A stretch of DNA of 55,156 bases from VFKI01 sp033762075 (lineage in GTDB: Bacteria > Pseudomonadota > Gammaproteobacteria > DSM-16500): assembly GCA_033762075.1 (NCBI GenBank), contig JANRLY010000022.1, positions 1-55,156 of the forward strand, given 5' to 3'. The position numbers were made by a program, and so were the translations under genes. Shown here in pieces: positions 8,929-19,440 of this stretch. Position 1 is the first letter of the stretch. Every line of letters begins with the position of its first letter. The notes beneath the pieces are model-generated. The model saw nothing but the letters and a program-made list of their open reading frames with translations. It searched no databases and was not told the origin of the DNA.

Positions 8929-11634
8929 TCAGCTGATGGACAAATGCTTATCCAGTCTTGCAGCATTCGTTTGTGTCCGCACATCTTCAGAGGAATCAAA
9001 AAAGGTTGCAGATGAAGCCCCAGAATAAAACCTTTCAGTCTGCATAAATGTTTTACAAACACTCTCTGCTTTTTTGCGCGCTTGAATAACACGATTCGTA
9101 AGATCTGTTTTTTGTGCAATCACGCTGTTTTCTATAATTGCTTGAGCTTCTGGAACAAAATACTCAGAATGCTCATCAATTAAAATTCCCACCATTTGCT
9201 CTGACACTGAACGAGTCAGTGACTGTAAATTTCTATCCTGCGGAGATTTTCTGATTTTTTCAACTAAACTTTCGGTATCATTGAAATATCCACGAGCGGT
9301 ATATAATTTTCTTTTTTCCCCATTGGTATTTTCTAATGCTTGTTTAAATGCAGTGAATAAAACACTTTCCCGCTCAGAACTTTTTTGGGTGAAAAATTCT
9401 ATGACTGAGTTTCGAACAAGATCTTCAAGTATTTCAATGAAGCTTAATTCTGATGTTATCGAAACATGATCATTTTGCAGATCTGTTAATAACTGATCAG
9501 CGGCCAACATTAAACGTCTTGCGTCTTGCCATGAATCACTTTCATGAAGATTTTCAATTTGAGTGAATAAATCATCGACATTAAAAATAACACCCGCTCT
9601 TTCTAACTGATCTTTTATAGGTGCAATATTCACATTTTTAGCAAAAGGGATTAAATTTAAATGTCTTAACTCATTTGCACGCTGAGGCGATATAAGTGCA
9701 TTAAATAATATTTCTGTTAACTCCCCTTTTGATTCGGCAACCAATATTGTTAGTTTTTTATCTAAAGATTGATCACGTTCAATCGCGAAACGTTCTGACC
9801 TAGATTCAGCTGCGGTCATTTCAAGCGCAAGCATATCCATGCGTCGATTCAAAGCATCATCTAAATTGGCATTTTCTTCTTTAAGCACTTCAACTTCATG
9901 AGATAAAAAATCAATTTGCGATTGATTATCCGCTAAACGTTTTGTTTGCACTTGAATTAATGCCTGCTGATCTGCAATCAATGCTTGCGCTTTTTCTTCT
10001 TGGTCGCGCAATGTCGCCTGAGATTCAGCTGTTTTTATATGTAATTCTTTTTCTATAGCAATTTTTTGTTGTCGATCCGAATCAGCTTGTTGTTTTAGTT
10101 TTTGGATTTCTTCTTGTAGTAAAACGATTTCTTGTTCATGAGCAGCTTTTTGTTCACGCAATAATCTTAATGTTTTTTGCGCGGAAGTTTCGGGAGCTTT
10201 TGAGGGGACAGTGCGTAATTTCACTTCTTCTGGAACATCAAACAATTCGATCTTTTGCAAGTGCCCCTGCCATACCTCAAGTTTTTCCGGTAAATAATCA
10301 AATTCGAATTGAATATCAGGGCGTTCTTTAATTAGCGCTGGTAATTGAGCCAAAATAATGTGGCTTAAACTATCTAGGGGGACTCCAGACAGTCGAATCA
10401 ATTTGACAGACGTGTTTTTGTATAATTCATACCACACTGAATAATCATAACCAGCATAAACTGAAGTTTGTAATTCAAATGATATTTCATCTGAGCCACT
10501 CGTATCCGAGTGGGCGACAATCAGCGAAAGAGAAGCGCCATTATCTGCCAGTTCTAACATAGGCCCAGCTTTACCATTGAGAGGAATTTTATTGAGATGC
10601 GCACCAGAACCAGATTGAAAGTCGCGCTGACTTAAACGATGACCTGATTCTATATCAATCATATCAATCGCATTTCCATTACCAGCTATTAAACAGCCGT
10701 TTGATTGCAGAAATAATTGACTGACTGGATCATCTAATTGAATAGTGTGTAAGCAACAAGATTCATTTAATTTTTCTTCATCATTCCAGCGCTCAGGATC
10801 CCAAACTTTGACTTTGCCATCTTCACTACCGCTAACAAGTTTACCATTAATAAATTTTAAACATTGATTACTAATTCTGCTGCCTGCATACATTTCAGCA
10901 ATGCACTTTCCTGAAGCTAAATCCCATAAACGAATCCAGCCGGCTGAATCACCCGTTGCAATTCGTTCCGAGTTGCAAAGCGCAAATGCAGTGATACCAG
11001 CCTTTTCGTTACGCAAGCAACCCACCGAATCTTTTCTATTGGTATTGGTATAATCCCAAATTCTAATTGTGCCATCGAGACTCGCGCTGATAATTCTTTT
11101 TTTATCGGGGGTAAACTCAAGCTGCGTGATAGCAGCAGTATGTCCTATCAGCTCACGATCGGGATTTCCATAGGTATTACCCGCTGCATAAAACGTGCTA
11201 GAGCCCGCAAAATAAATATTTCCATCCTCACTACCGAACCAGCCATGCCCGCCCCCACCCCGGATAAAAAACGTCGGACGAAAATTTAATTGGTGTTCTA
11301 CTTTATCACCATAATTTCTTTCCCATGTCATTGAATTTGCAACAACAGGATGTCGAACATTGATGGGATATCCGTAATTCACCCATGCAAATTTACCATC
11401 TGCACTCAATAACCAATATTGATCTTTATTACGATTATACCAACCACAAGCGATAACACCCGCTGGCATGCCGTGCATCTTATAATCCGTTGATGCATGG
11501 TATGGTCCATGATAGCGAACACCATTCGGATATGTATAATGGCGCATGTAAATTGTCGGATACGACCATTCGAGCACTTCTATCTCGTTGTTCTTAACTT
11601 GTTTAGCCAATATTTCAAAGTTATACAAAGTCAT
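8929..11634 (-). CDS. WD40 repeat / coiled-coil protein (paralogue B)
   Basis: This 901-residue cytosolic-looking protein has no signal peptide. Residues ~1-340 form WD40 repeats; GHTAAITQLEFTPDKKRIIS, ASLDGTIRIWDYTN, ATGDSAGWIRLWD and SGSEDGKVKVWD are clear blades. Residues ~345-480 are a less clear alpha/beta linker. Residues ~485-630 are a strong coiled coil (REQKAAHEQEIVLLQEEIQK), followed by an acidic helical C-terminal domain and a Ser-rich end (DKHLSIS). It is a full-length paralogue of the gene immediately upstream, three bases away, and shares its start MT(L/F)YNFE. WD40 plus coiled coil implies a scaffold. A secreted effector or a complex with the large upstream protein are both possible; the function is not known. 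Confidence 0.8.
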   Translation of the reverse strand: MTLYNFEILAKQVKNNEIEVLEWSYPTIYMRHYTYPNGVRYHGPYHASTDYKMHGMPAGVIACGWYNRNKDQYWLLSADGKFAWVNYGYPINVRHPVVANSMTWERNYGDKVEHQLNFRPTFFIRGGGGHGWFGSEDGNIYFAGSSTFYAAGNTYGNPDRELIGHTAAITQLEFTPDKKRIISASLDGTIRIWDYTNTNRKDSVGCLRNEKAGITAFALCNSERIATGDSAGWIRLWDLASGKCIAEMYAGSRISNQCLKFINGKLVSGSEDGKVKVWDPERWNDEEKLNESCCLHTIQLDDPVSQLFLQSNGCLIAGNGNAIDMIDIESGHRLSQRDFQSGSGAHLNKIPLNGKAGPMLELADNGASLSLIVAHSDTSGSDEISFELQTSVYAGYDYSVWYELYKNTSVKLIRLSGVPLDSLSHIILAQLPALIKERPDIQFEFDYLPEKLEVWQGHLQKIELFDVPEEVKLRTVPSKAPETSAQKTLRLLREQKAAHEQEIVLLQEEIQKLKQQADSDRQQKIAIEKELHIKTAESQATLRDQEEKAQALIADQQALIQVQTKRLADNQSQIDFLSHEVEVLKEENANLDDALNRRMDMLALEMTAAESRSERFAIERDQSLDKKLTILVAESKGELTEILFNALISPQRANELRHLNLIPFAKNVNIAPIKDQLERAGVIFNVDDLFTQIENLHESDSWQDARRLMLAADQLLTDLQNDHVSITSELSFIEILEDLVRNSVIEFFTQKSSERESVLFTAFKQALENTNGEKRKLYTARGYFNDTESLVEKIRKSPQDRNLQSLTRSVSEQMVGILIDEHSEYFVPEAQAIIENSVIAQKTDLTNRVIQARKKAESVCKTFMQTERFYSGASSATFFDSSEDVRTQTNAARLDKHLSIS

Positions 11635-11637
11635 ATG

Positions 11638-14274
11638 CTATCTCACTCCTAATGTTGCAGATGGCGAACTAGACTGCGCAGAAACTTCTGAAGATACATT
11701 AAAAAAGTTATCTTGATAGAATGATTTTGCAAGTTTATTTCTGACTACAACAATATTTTCAATTTCTTGCTTCACTATAGAGGATTTTAATTGCGATAAC
11801 TCTCTTTGAATGTCTTCCATAAAATAAGTTTCATAATTCTCAATGATCCAATCTGTTATCGGCTCAATTAGTTTTTCAGCAAGCTGGGTCAATTTTTTAT
11901 TTTTATTTGATCGAATGTGATCGATAAGATGTTGCTCAGAAAAATCAATGGATGAAAAACGTTGTTTTTTCTTTTCCGACATATCTTGAATAGCTGCCTG
12001 AAGTGCCTCTTTCAATATCCCCTCTATTTTTTCTTCTTGTGGATTTTCAAAAAATGATTTGATCAATGTTTGCATTTTATTTTCTAAAAGATCTTTTTCA
12101 TCAAGATCCATTTTCACAGGAATGAACCCTGAATTTAAATCTTTAATAACTTGATCAGCTGCTTGAACAAGCAATCTGACTTCATCAAATGAGGCTGTAG
12201 AATTGATATTTTTCATGCGTTCAATTAATTCATGCACACTAAAAATAACACCTGATCTTTCTAACTGATCTTTTATAGACGCAATATTTATATCATCAAC
12301 AAAGGCAATTAAATTTAAATGTTTTAATTCATGAGCTCGCTGAAGAGAAGTAAGGGCATTAAATAATACTTCTGTCATTTGACCATTGGACTCTGCGACT
12401 AAAGTAGATAGTTTTTTATCTGTGGATTGACCGCTCTTAATGGCAAGCTTTTCGGATTTAGACTCTGACTCCGTCATTTCGAGCGCAAGCATATCCATGC
12501 GTCGATTCAAAGCATCTTCTAAATCGGTATTTTCTTCTTTAAGCACTTCAACTTCATGAGATAAAAATTCAATTTGCAATTGATTATCCGTTAAACGTTT
12601 TGTTTGCACTTCAATTAATGCCTGCTGATCTTCCATCAATGCTTGCGCTTTTTTCTCTTGATCACACAATGCTATTTGAGATTCATCTTTTGTTAAACGT
12701 AATTCTTTTTCTAAAGCAATTTTTTGTTGTCGATCTAAATCAGCTTGTTGTTTTAATTTTTGAATTTCTTCTTGCAGTAATGTGATTTCTTGTTCGTGCG
12801 TCGCTTTTTGCTCACGTAATAGTCTTAATGTTTTTTGAGAAGATATTTCTGGTGCAATAATAGGTACAAAACACTTTCTTTTTTCTTCCGAAATATGAGG
12901 TAATTCTTTAAATATAACGTCCAACTGTTCTTGTGTAAGATCTATTTCAATGACAAGATTATCTTTTCTTTTATCTAATAAGTAATTCAATCTGGCATTG
13001 ATAAAGTTTTTAGTTTCCTCTAAACCACCAATGCCTGAAATGCGTATTAATTTAACCGAACGATTTTCTCTAAGCTCATGTAAAACTGGATCAGATGCAT
13101 ATATATCAGAACGAACTTCAAACATAAATTCATCCATTGTTTTAGCATTTGCATGACTCACGAATATTTTATTATTATATCTACAACTTTCTGGACCCCA
13201 TTCAAGCATTGGGCCCGCTTTGCCAGCCAATGGAATTTTAGTGACCCTCTCACCAGGACTGTCTATATAACAACTATTGAGAGAATAGCCTGAATCAGGA
13301 TCAACCATATAAAGGTTGTTACCTCCGCCAACCACCAAATATCCATCTGATTTCAAATAGAGTTGACTGACTGGATCATCCAATTTTAACGTATGTAAGC
13401 AACAAGATTCTCCAGCTTTTTCTTCATCATTCCAATTTTCAGGATTCCAGACTTTGATCGTACCATCCTGACTGCCGCTGACAAGATTGCCATTGGGCAA
13501 GGCTTTTAAACATTGACGACTAATAGCATTGCCGGCATGCATTGATAAAATGCATTTTCCGGAAGTTAAATCCCAAACTCTAATCCAGCCTTCTGCATCT
13601 CCACTCGCTATTTTACCGTTAGGAAGAACAGCCAACGCTGTGATAGCAATATTGCCAACACTCAGACTTGCTACATAATCTTTTTTATTAAAAGTAGCAT
13701 GGTCCCAAATTTTAATTGTGCCGTCCAAACTGCTACTGACAAAATGTGTTTTGTCACCCATTAAGATAAGATCTGTCACTGCAGCTGTATGTGCTTCAAG
13801 TATGCGACTTGGCTCACCAATATTACTATTTGTAAATTTGTCTAAAAAATAAATATGGCCATCTTCACTACCCATCCAAAAATGATCATCAGTTGTTTGT
13901 ACACATGTCGTTGGTCTGAAGTCGAGTTTACATTTCGTTTGAGTATTGTAATCCTTTTCCCAGGCAAAATTTCCATATTGATTTTTTTTATTTACATATG
14001 AACCAAAACTCACCCATGAAAAAGTCCCATCGGCACCTAATACCCAATACCGTATCTTGTAGCTATAGACGTTCTTATCCCAACCTATCGCAATCGTTCC
14101 GTTATCGGCACCGCTAATGTATCTTTGATAGTTGCCATGATTAACAGTATATTTATCGTATCCATTTGGATAATAGGTATGCCAAGAAAGAGTTTTTGGA
14201 AAATGGATATCAATCGTTTCGATTTCATTTTCTCTAACTTGTCTTGCCATTTCTTCAAAATTATAAAATGTCAT
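11638..14274 (-). CDS. WD40 repeat / coiled-coil protein (paralogue A)
   Basis: This 878-residue protein has the same architecture as its downstream paralogue: WD40 blades over residues ~1-330 (AHTAAVTDLIL, SSSLDGTIKIWDH, ASGDAEGWIRVWD, SGSQDGTIKVWN), a linker, a coiled coil at ~480-605 and a helical C-terminus ending in a Ser-rich tail (SAQSSSPSATLGVR). A GTG at 14280 would give 880 residues and a 4-nt GTGA overlap with the upstream stop. I prefer the ATG at 14274 because it matches the paralogue start (MTFYNFEEMARQV against MTLYNFEILAKQV). Its coiled-coil block is far more similar to the paralogue at DNA level than the rest of the gene. Translational coupling to the 1691-residue protein suggests a joint role. 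Function unknown. Confidence 0.8.
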   Translation of the reverse strand: MTFYNFEEMARQVRENEIETIDIHFPKTLSWHTYYPNGYDKYTVNHGNYQRYISGADNGTIAIGWDKNVYSYKIRYWVLGADGTFSWVSFGSYVNKKNQYGNFAWEKDYNTQTKCKLDFRPTTCVQTTDDHFWMGSEDGHIYFLDKFTNSNIGEPSRILEAHTAAVTDLILMGDKTHFVSSSLDGTIKIWDHATFNKKDYVASLSVGNIAITALAVLPNGKIASGDAEGWIRVWDLTSGKCILSMHAGNAISRQCLKALPNGNLVSGSQDGTIKVWNPENWNDEEKAGESCCLHTLKLDDPVSQLYLKSDGYLVVGGGNNLYMVDPDSGYSLNSCYIDSPGERVTKIPLAGKAGPMLEWGPESCRYNNKIFVSHANAKTMDEFMFEVRSDIYASDPVLHELRENRSVKLIRISGIGGLEETKNFINARLNYLLDKRKDNLVIEIDLTQEQLDVIFKELPHISEEKRKCFVPIIAPEISSQKTLRLLREQKATHEQEITLLQEEIQKLKQQADLDRQQKIALEKELRLTKDESQIALCDQEKKAQALMEDQQALIEVQTKRLTDNQLQIEFLSHEVEVLKEENTDLEDALNRRMDMLALEMTESESKSEKLAIKSGQSTDKKLSTLVAESNGQMTEVLFNALTSLQRAHELKHLNLIAFVDDINIASIKDQLERSGVIFSVHELIERMKNINSTASFDEVRLLVQAADQVIKDLNSGFIPVKMDLDEKDLLENKMQTLIKSFFENPQEEKIEGILKEALQAAIQDMSEKKKQRFSSIDFSEQHLIDHIRSNKNKKLTQLAEKLIEPITDWIIENYETYFMEDIQRELSQLKSSIVKQEIENIVVVRNKLAKSFYQDNFFNVSSEVSAQSSSPSATLGVR

Positions 14275-14276
14275 AG

Positions 14277-17200
14277 TCACTTTCTCGTTAATCTTGCTGA
14301 TTGGGACGTCGGTAACAAAATATCTTTTTCCCCAAACAACCTTGTACGCAAATAAGCTTTATTATCTTGTTGAAGCGCTTCAGGATTGTCTTGTAATTTT
14401 TTGGTTACAGCCGCGCGAATACCATGCAATCCCAAACTAAACTCAGAAATATTACATAAGTCATTTAAAATAATTCTCGCTGATTTTAAATGTGCAATAT
14501 TCAAGGGAGCTTGTTTATCATTAACGTAGTTTAAAATCCATTGGCCCATGCGTTTTTTATCTTCATCTGACAATGTACGCTTATCGATGCCAGCTAATTC
14601 ATACATTAATTTCGCACAATAAAAACCATTTTCAGTATTGGTTGGCACCAGCTGATCAATGGTTAATAAAACATCTAACGCAGCTACAGGTTGTTTTAAT
14701 TGGTAAAGACAACGCGACTGCGCTTGTAAGCAATCAATATTTTCTTTAAATTCCATTGACAAATCTTGGTACTGTGCAAGCGCTTGTTCAAGATGTTGTG
14801 GTTTCGTTGATAATTCCAGCGTTCTCGCACTGAGATAACGTAACTCAAAAGATTGAGGCATATTGTCCAAAGCAAATTCAAAATCTATTAACGCTTCATC
14901 AGCTTGATTTGCACTTAATAATGCATAGCCACGTAATGTTCGCGCGCGTATTTCACTGGCATCGCTGCAGTCTTCGTATAAAGCAGCTGTCGAATAATCA
15001 TCTGCACATTCGATTTGTTCAACGCGCGATTTTGCATTTGAAATTTTTGCCAGCCATTGATTTGAAATTTCGATAGCTTGCGTGTACTGTTTTTGCAGAT
15101 AAAAACAAACAGTAAGGCGCTCAAAAATAAATCCATTATCAGGTTGTAATGTCAAAGCATCTTGATAGTAACGTGTAGCAAGTGCATGCTCACCATTTGT
15201 GAAAGCATAGTGTCCTGCCGCCATTAACAATGGAAAATGCGCTGAACGTGGCGAGGCTGCCAATCTATTTTCAATATATGAAAAAATTTCTGCGCTTGAT
15301 TGACATTGACTCAATGCCAAACTATCCATCTCTAATAAAGTATCGTATAAATAAGCATTGCCACTGTACAATTTAGATTGACCAATAGCTTCGATCACAG
15401 CATCAGCACATTCAGAATAATTTGTTTGCTGACAAGCTGGCATAATGTAGTGGGTTAATCTTTCTTGAATACGTCCGCTAGTTTCGAGTTGTTCTAACAC
15501 ACCATGCAAAGGATTTGTGTTATCTAGATTCGCGCCATCAAATGCAAACTGACAACTTAAATGCACCATCGCAGCTGCTGCATCCATCGCTTGCGCTTCA
15601 GGCTTCAGTACGTCATACATCGCTTGGCGTAACTCACGGTTATAATTGTATTGTAATGCCATCTGTGTTTCATTCAAAGTTTGTTGAATAATGGCTTGAT
15701 CAGCTTCACTGATTGGATCTTCGCAAATAGCAGCACTAAGATAAGCTGCAAATATTCGTTCATAAAAAGTAGAAGCATGCCCTCCTGAAACATAAAATTC
15801 ACATTTTGGTAACATCAGAGTATGTTTACGTTTATCATTAAAATGAAATTCTGGCCACAACTCCACACGACCTGTACCTTCAACATATTTATAATTAAAT
15901 TCTAAATGGCCCACTTGCAATGCTTCCAGCGTTAATAAATCTTGCAACTGAGTAAATTTACTTGCAGGATCAGGCAACATTAATTTTTTTAGCTCAGAGT
16001 TTGAATCATTACGTGCAAAATACTCGGCAGGCTTCTGTAAATTACTAGTTAATTTTCCTTGCAATATATCCCACTGAAACGCAGTTTGCGCATCTGCAGA
16101 TAATTTTGCTGCTTCTTCCAGCGCTTTTTTAATGGCTTCTGGATATGCAGTATTAGTTTGAACAACAGATAGATATTCTAATTCATATTTTTTAAAAGCA
16201 ACAAATTGCTTTTCTCTATTTTGTTTAATCAGCTTAGTCTGATGATAGACTAAATATTGATTAGCTTTTTCCCAAAAAACTTTTGTATGCTTTTCAGCAT
16301 CTGTAAACATTTTTTGAATCACGATTGGATCTGAAAGCTTTGCAGAAAACTCAGTGAGTCGATCTATTGCAGTTTTATAATCATTTAATTCATGTAAATT
16401 ATCTGCAGAAATTTTTTTATCTTGAAGCCAATGCCTCATCAGGGCTCTGGATGAAGTTCCTAAGACGTCAGCATTCACAAAGGGTACAAGGAACTGCGAA
16501 CTCTCATCCAAATAATGCTTATTCGCATAATTTCGTAATAAATTAATGGCATGCAGAGGAGAGATTTCATTCCAATGTTCGTCCAATCCTACATAGCGTA
16601 AAATACTAATCGGGGAATCAAAACGTACATTGCCTGCAGTTAAGAAATCATCAGCAGATCCACGCGCCACATCACGTGTTTTGCCTAATTCTAATTGAAT
16701 AGCATCTGCGCTCAATTTTTCTGTTGTGCGAGTATCCAATAAAACACGCGGCCCAGATAATGTTTCTTTAATCGCTTTTTGGGTTGCAAGTTGCATTTTG
16801 TCTGATGCAATGTCAATTTTTTCGCGCGCTGTATTTTCTCGGTCTGCAAGAATACGTTCTTGATACTCAAGCTGTCTTTCTTGTTTATCTAACACTTCAG
16901 AAAATAAAAGATCCATATCTAAATGCGCAAGTGCAACTTGAGACGCCACCATAAAGGAGTAAGATTTAGATTCCTGGTTGAGAGATTTAATTTGTTCTTC
17001 GATTAATTTTAATTGACCACCAAGATCTTCATACACTTTCTGCATTCGTTCTAAAATATTTCTTTCTGAGACTGCAATTTGACTAGTGATAGCACGCTCT
17101 GTTCTTTCAATTCTATCTTTCAGAGAGAAGTGCAACTGAACCATTTTATTGTGCACAGTATCTAAAAATCTTGCCATGGTATAAAAACCATACATGACTT

Positions 17201-19352
17201 CATTGTGATAATCTTCTGCCTGCCGATACAGCGCGATATTTTGTTGTGAGACGTGATTAAAACCTTGAATCATATTCATTTGATATTTAATCAATGCATC
17301 GTTAGCTTTTTTCTTCTTTTTTCTAAATCCAGCAATGACATTTAATGTACTCATTACACCTTGAATAATATTGCCAGATGCAAATGAAGTCACAGCCATC
17401 ACTGCACTGCCCGCCACATTAATTGCTTGACCTGCTTTTGCATCAAACAAACCCACAAAGTTTCCCATACCTTGCATTAAGTGACCTGTGCCTGCCAATG
17501 TATTACCACTTTCAAGCGCGGCAGTGCCTTTTTGAAAATGATCAACGCAATTGCTAAACCTTGCAATACTTTGCGCCGTTGCAGAATCACCGCATAATTC
17601 AGCAACATTAGCGCCAATCGATGCAACAACACTGACATTTTGATTAAAGGATGCCAATTGCTGTGAAAATGATGGTTGAGGTTCAATAGATTTTTCCTCT
17701 ATTTCACCTGCTTTCATTTTGTTAGCTTGACGACTATAAAATTGCGCTGTAATGCCTTGATCTGATTTTGAATCAGCCAGAAAATTTTCTTGGAATGATT
17801 TCATTTGTGATTTTAATTTTTCTGGATTAGGCGTCGAAACATTTTTATCTTTTTGTGTGGCACCTAGGGTTTGATATAATTTTGCTTCGCGTTTGGTACA
17901 ACCTAATGTTTTGCAAATTTCACGCGTTGATTTACCTGCTGCCCAACCAAATTGATTATCTTCAGGAATAAATTTTTGTAATACTTCTGCCGCTTCAGGC
18001 GTAATGGGCTGCGCTGTATTAACATATTTAATGCGCATGGCATTTTCAACAGGGATTTCTATTTTTGTTGTTGGAGGAATAAGTGGACCCATCAATTCAT
18101 TAAAACGATAACTTTTTTGTGCGGCACGCATTTGACGAATACGTTGTAAATCTTGCTGCATATCCATGACACCCGATGACCAGCGTGCATGAATTTGTTC
18201 TGTTGCTTGATGAAAAAATTTAGCGGGAAGAGCTGCTGTTTTAAGAAAAGCTCTTGCGTCATAAAGCGCTAATTTTTCCTGGGACTCAAAACTTTGAGGA
18301 TTAACTCCATAGTTAGAAAGTAACATTTTGTCTTGTATTGAAAGTTCTTCTTTACTTTCTTTTGCACGATGATGTGCAATTCCTTTTTCAATATCTCGAC
18401 CACATTGTTTATCTACTGCCTCAGCAACTTCAGAAACAAAAATAACGCCAGAAGCCAACGAACCTGCGCCAAAACGCGCTGCCACGCCCACTGCACTGGT
18501 TTCTAATCCAACATGAATGCCAGTCTCCGCAACACGATCTTGAAAAGAATGATGCGGATCGGTTGAAAAATAAGTTGCACCAATTTCAACAACTTTCCCC
18601 GCTGGACCCAGCGTTTTTCCAAACAGTCCCATGCTTTTAGGAAGGTGATGTTCTACACCTTCAATAGCCACTTCAGCAGCTGTACCAGCAGGTTTGTAAA
18701 AATCCCTTGGCGAGGCTTCTTCATGATGATGAATAGATTCATCTTTTTGCTCTATATCGAAAGATCTGGGGTGACTCATATTTAGTCTCGTTGTTTCTTT
18801 TTGATTAATTTCGGGTCGGTCAGGATAACGGTTAAATCTTAAGGTATTATTAAAATCATCAAGCTCTGCCACCCCTTTTTGTCCGGTAGCTGAGCTAATA
18901 TGTGAGTCAATTGTTTTAATAGGGCCGTGAATAAAGGCTGCTTTATCGATTTCGGGGCTTAGCTGCAACTCTTTTTCTGATACCCATTTCTGCAATATGT
19001 CGTTAACAAATTTGCGACAATTATCTTGATACACCGTAAAAGTCGGATGTTGCTCAATCCAATACGCCGCATGCTGCTGAATTTCGTTGAGAGAAAGATG
19101 CGTCTCACCCACTTCATAAATCCATCTGTTTGCCTGCACGGGAATGTGCTCGACATCTTTACCCATGGGTGTAAAGATAATTGACGTAGGCTGAGCAAGG
19201 AAAAGGTTTCCATCAGCCATCACTTCCATGGATAACATTCCCTGATTTGGATCTTCAAGCAAAATACCTGAATGTCGAATCCTGCTATCTAATTGGCTGA
19301 TAATTCCAGTGGTGTCTACTGCAAGCGGTCTGCTGAAATAATGAATTTTCAT
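14277..19352 (-). CDS. Giant multidomain protein: thiol-peptidase-like N-terminus, hydrophobic core, coiled coil, TPR
   Basis: This protein has 1691 residues. Residues ~1-130 resemble a permuted papain-like fold (PPPDE/LRAT/NlpC-P60 type): RHSGILLED supplies a candidate His27 and VYQDNCRKFVNDIL a candidate Cys112. Residues ~270-330 contain a Gly/Ala-rich stretch. Residues ~600-675 are hydrophobic and small-residue rich (VAGSAVMAVTSFASGNIIQG), then comes KKKKK near 680 and long amphipathic helices or coiled coil to ~880, an arrangement seen in helical pore-forming proteins. Residues ~1370-1560 carry TPR-like repeats (ALATRYYQDALTLQPDN, ADEALIDFEFALDNMP). There is no signal peptide. It is first in an operon with the two WD40 proteins. 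The domain calls are from motif reading; function is unknown, with effector or toxin a reasonable guess. Confidence 0.75.
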   Translation of the reverse strand: MKIHYFSRPLAVDTTGIISQLDSRIRHSGILLEDPNQGMLSMEVMADGNLFLAQPTSIIFTPMGKDVEHIPVQANRWIYEVGETHLSLNEIQQHAAYWIEQHPTFTVYQDNCRKFVNDILQKWVSEKELQLSPEIDKAAFIHGPIKTIDSHISSATGQKGVAELDDFNNTLRFNRYPDRPEINQKETTRLNMSHPRSFDIEQKDESIHHHEEASPRDFYKPAGTAAEVAIEGVEHHLPKSMGLFGKTLGPAGKVVEIGATYFSTDPHHSFQDRVAETGIHVGLETSAVGVAARFGAGSLASGVIFVSEVAEAVDKQCGRDIEKGIAHHRAKESKEELSIQDKMLLSNYGVNPQSFESQEKLALYDARAFLKTAALPAKFFHQATEQIHARWSSGVMDMQQDLQRIRQMRAAQKSYRFNELMGPLIPPTTKIEIPVENAMRIKYVNTAQPITPEAAEVLQKFIPEDNQFGWAAGKSTREICKTLGCTKREAKLYQTLGATQKDKNVSTPNPEKLKSQMKSFQENFLADSKSDQGITAQFYSRQANKMKAGEIEEKSIEPQPSFSQQLASFNQNVSVVASIGANVAELCGDSATAQSIARFSNCVDHFQKGTAALESGNTLAGTGHLMQGMGNFVGLFDAKAGQAINVAGSAVMAVTSFASGNIIQGVMSTLNVIAGFRKKKKKANDALIKYQMNMIQGFNHVSQQNIALYRQAEDYHNEVMYGFYTMARFLDTVHNKMVQLHFSLKDRIERTERAITSQIAVSERNILERMQKVYEDLGGQLKLIEEQIKSLNQESKSYSFMVASQVALAHLDMDLLFSEVLDKQERQLEYQERILADRENTAREKIDIASDKMQLATQKAIKETLSGPRVLLDTRTTEKLSADAIQLELGKTRDVARGSADDFLTAGNVRFDSPISILRYVGLDEHWNEISPLHAINLLRNYANKHYLDESSQFLVPFVNADVLGTSSRALMRHWLQDKKISADNLHELNDYKTAIDRLTEFSAKLSDPIVIQKMFTDAEKHTKVFWEKANQYLVYHQTKLIKQNREKQFVAFKKYELEYLSVVQTNTAYPEAIKKALEEAAKLSADAQTAFQWDILQGKLTSNLQKPAEYFARNDSNSELKKLMLPDPASKFTQLQDLLTLEALQVGHLEFNYKYVEGTGRVELWPEFHFNDKRKHTLMLPKCEFYVSGGHASTFYERIFAAYLSAAICEDPISEADQAIIQQTLNETQMALQYNYNRELRQAMYDVLKPEAQAMDAAAAMVHLSCQFAFDGANLDNTNPLHGVLEQLETSGRIQERLTHYIMPACQQTNYSECADAVIEAIGQSKLYSGNAYLYDTLLEMDSLALSQCQSSAEIFSYIENRLAASPRSAHFPLLMAAGHYAFTNGEHALATRYYQDALTLQPDNGFIFERLTVCFYLQKQYTQAIEISNQWLAKISNAKSRVEQIECADDYSTAALYEDCSDASEIRARTLRGYALLSANQADEALIDFEFALDNMPQSFELRYLSARTLELSTKPQHLEQALAQYQDLSMEFKENIDCLQAQSRCLYQLKQPVAALDVLLTIDQLVPTNTENGFYCAKLMYELAGIDKRTLSDEDKKRMGQWILNYVNDKQAPLNIAHLKSARIILNDLCNISEFSLGLHGIRAAVTKKLQDNPEALQQDNKAYLRTRLFGEKDILLPTSQSARLTRK

Positions 19353-19440
19353 TGATGATTACTCTATGGCTTATATTGTGAATAATAAATTTGAAGTGCT
19401 TACCAGGTAGATCCAGTCAGATGCTGTAATTTGATGCTTA

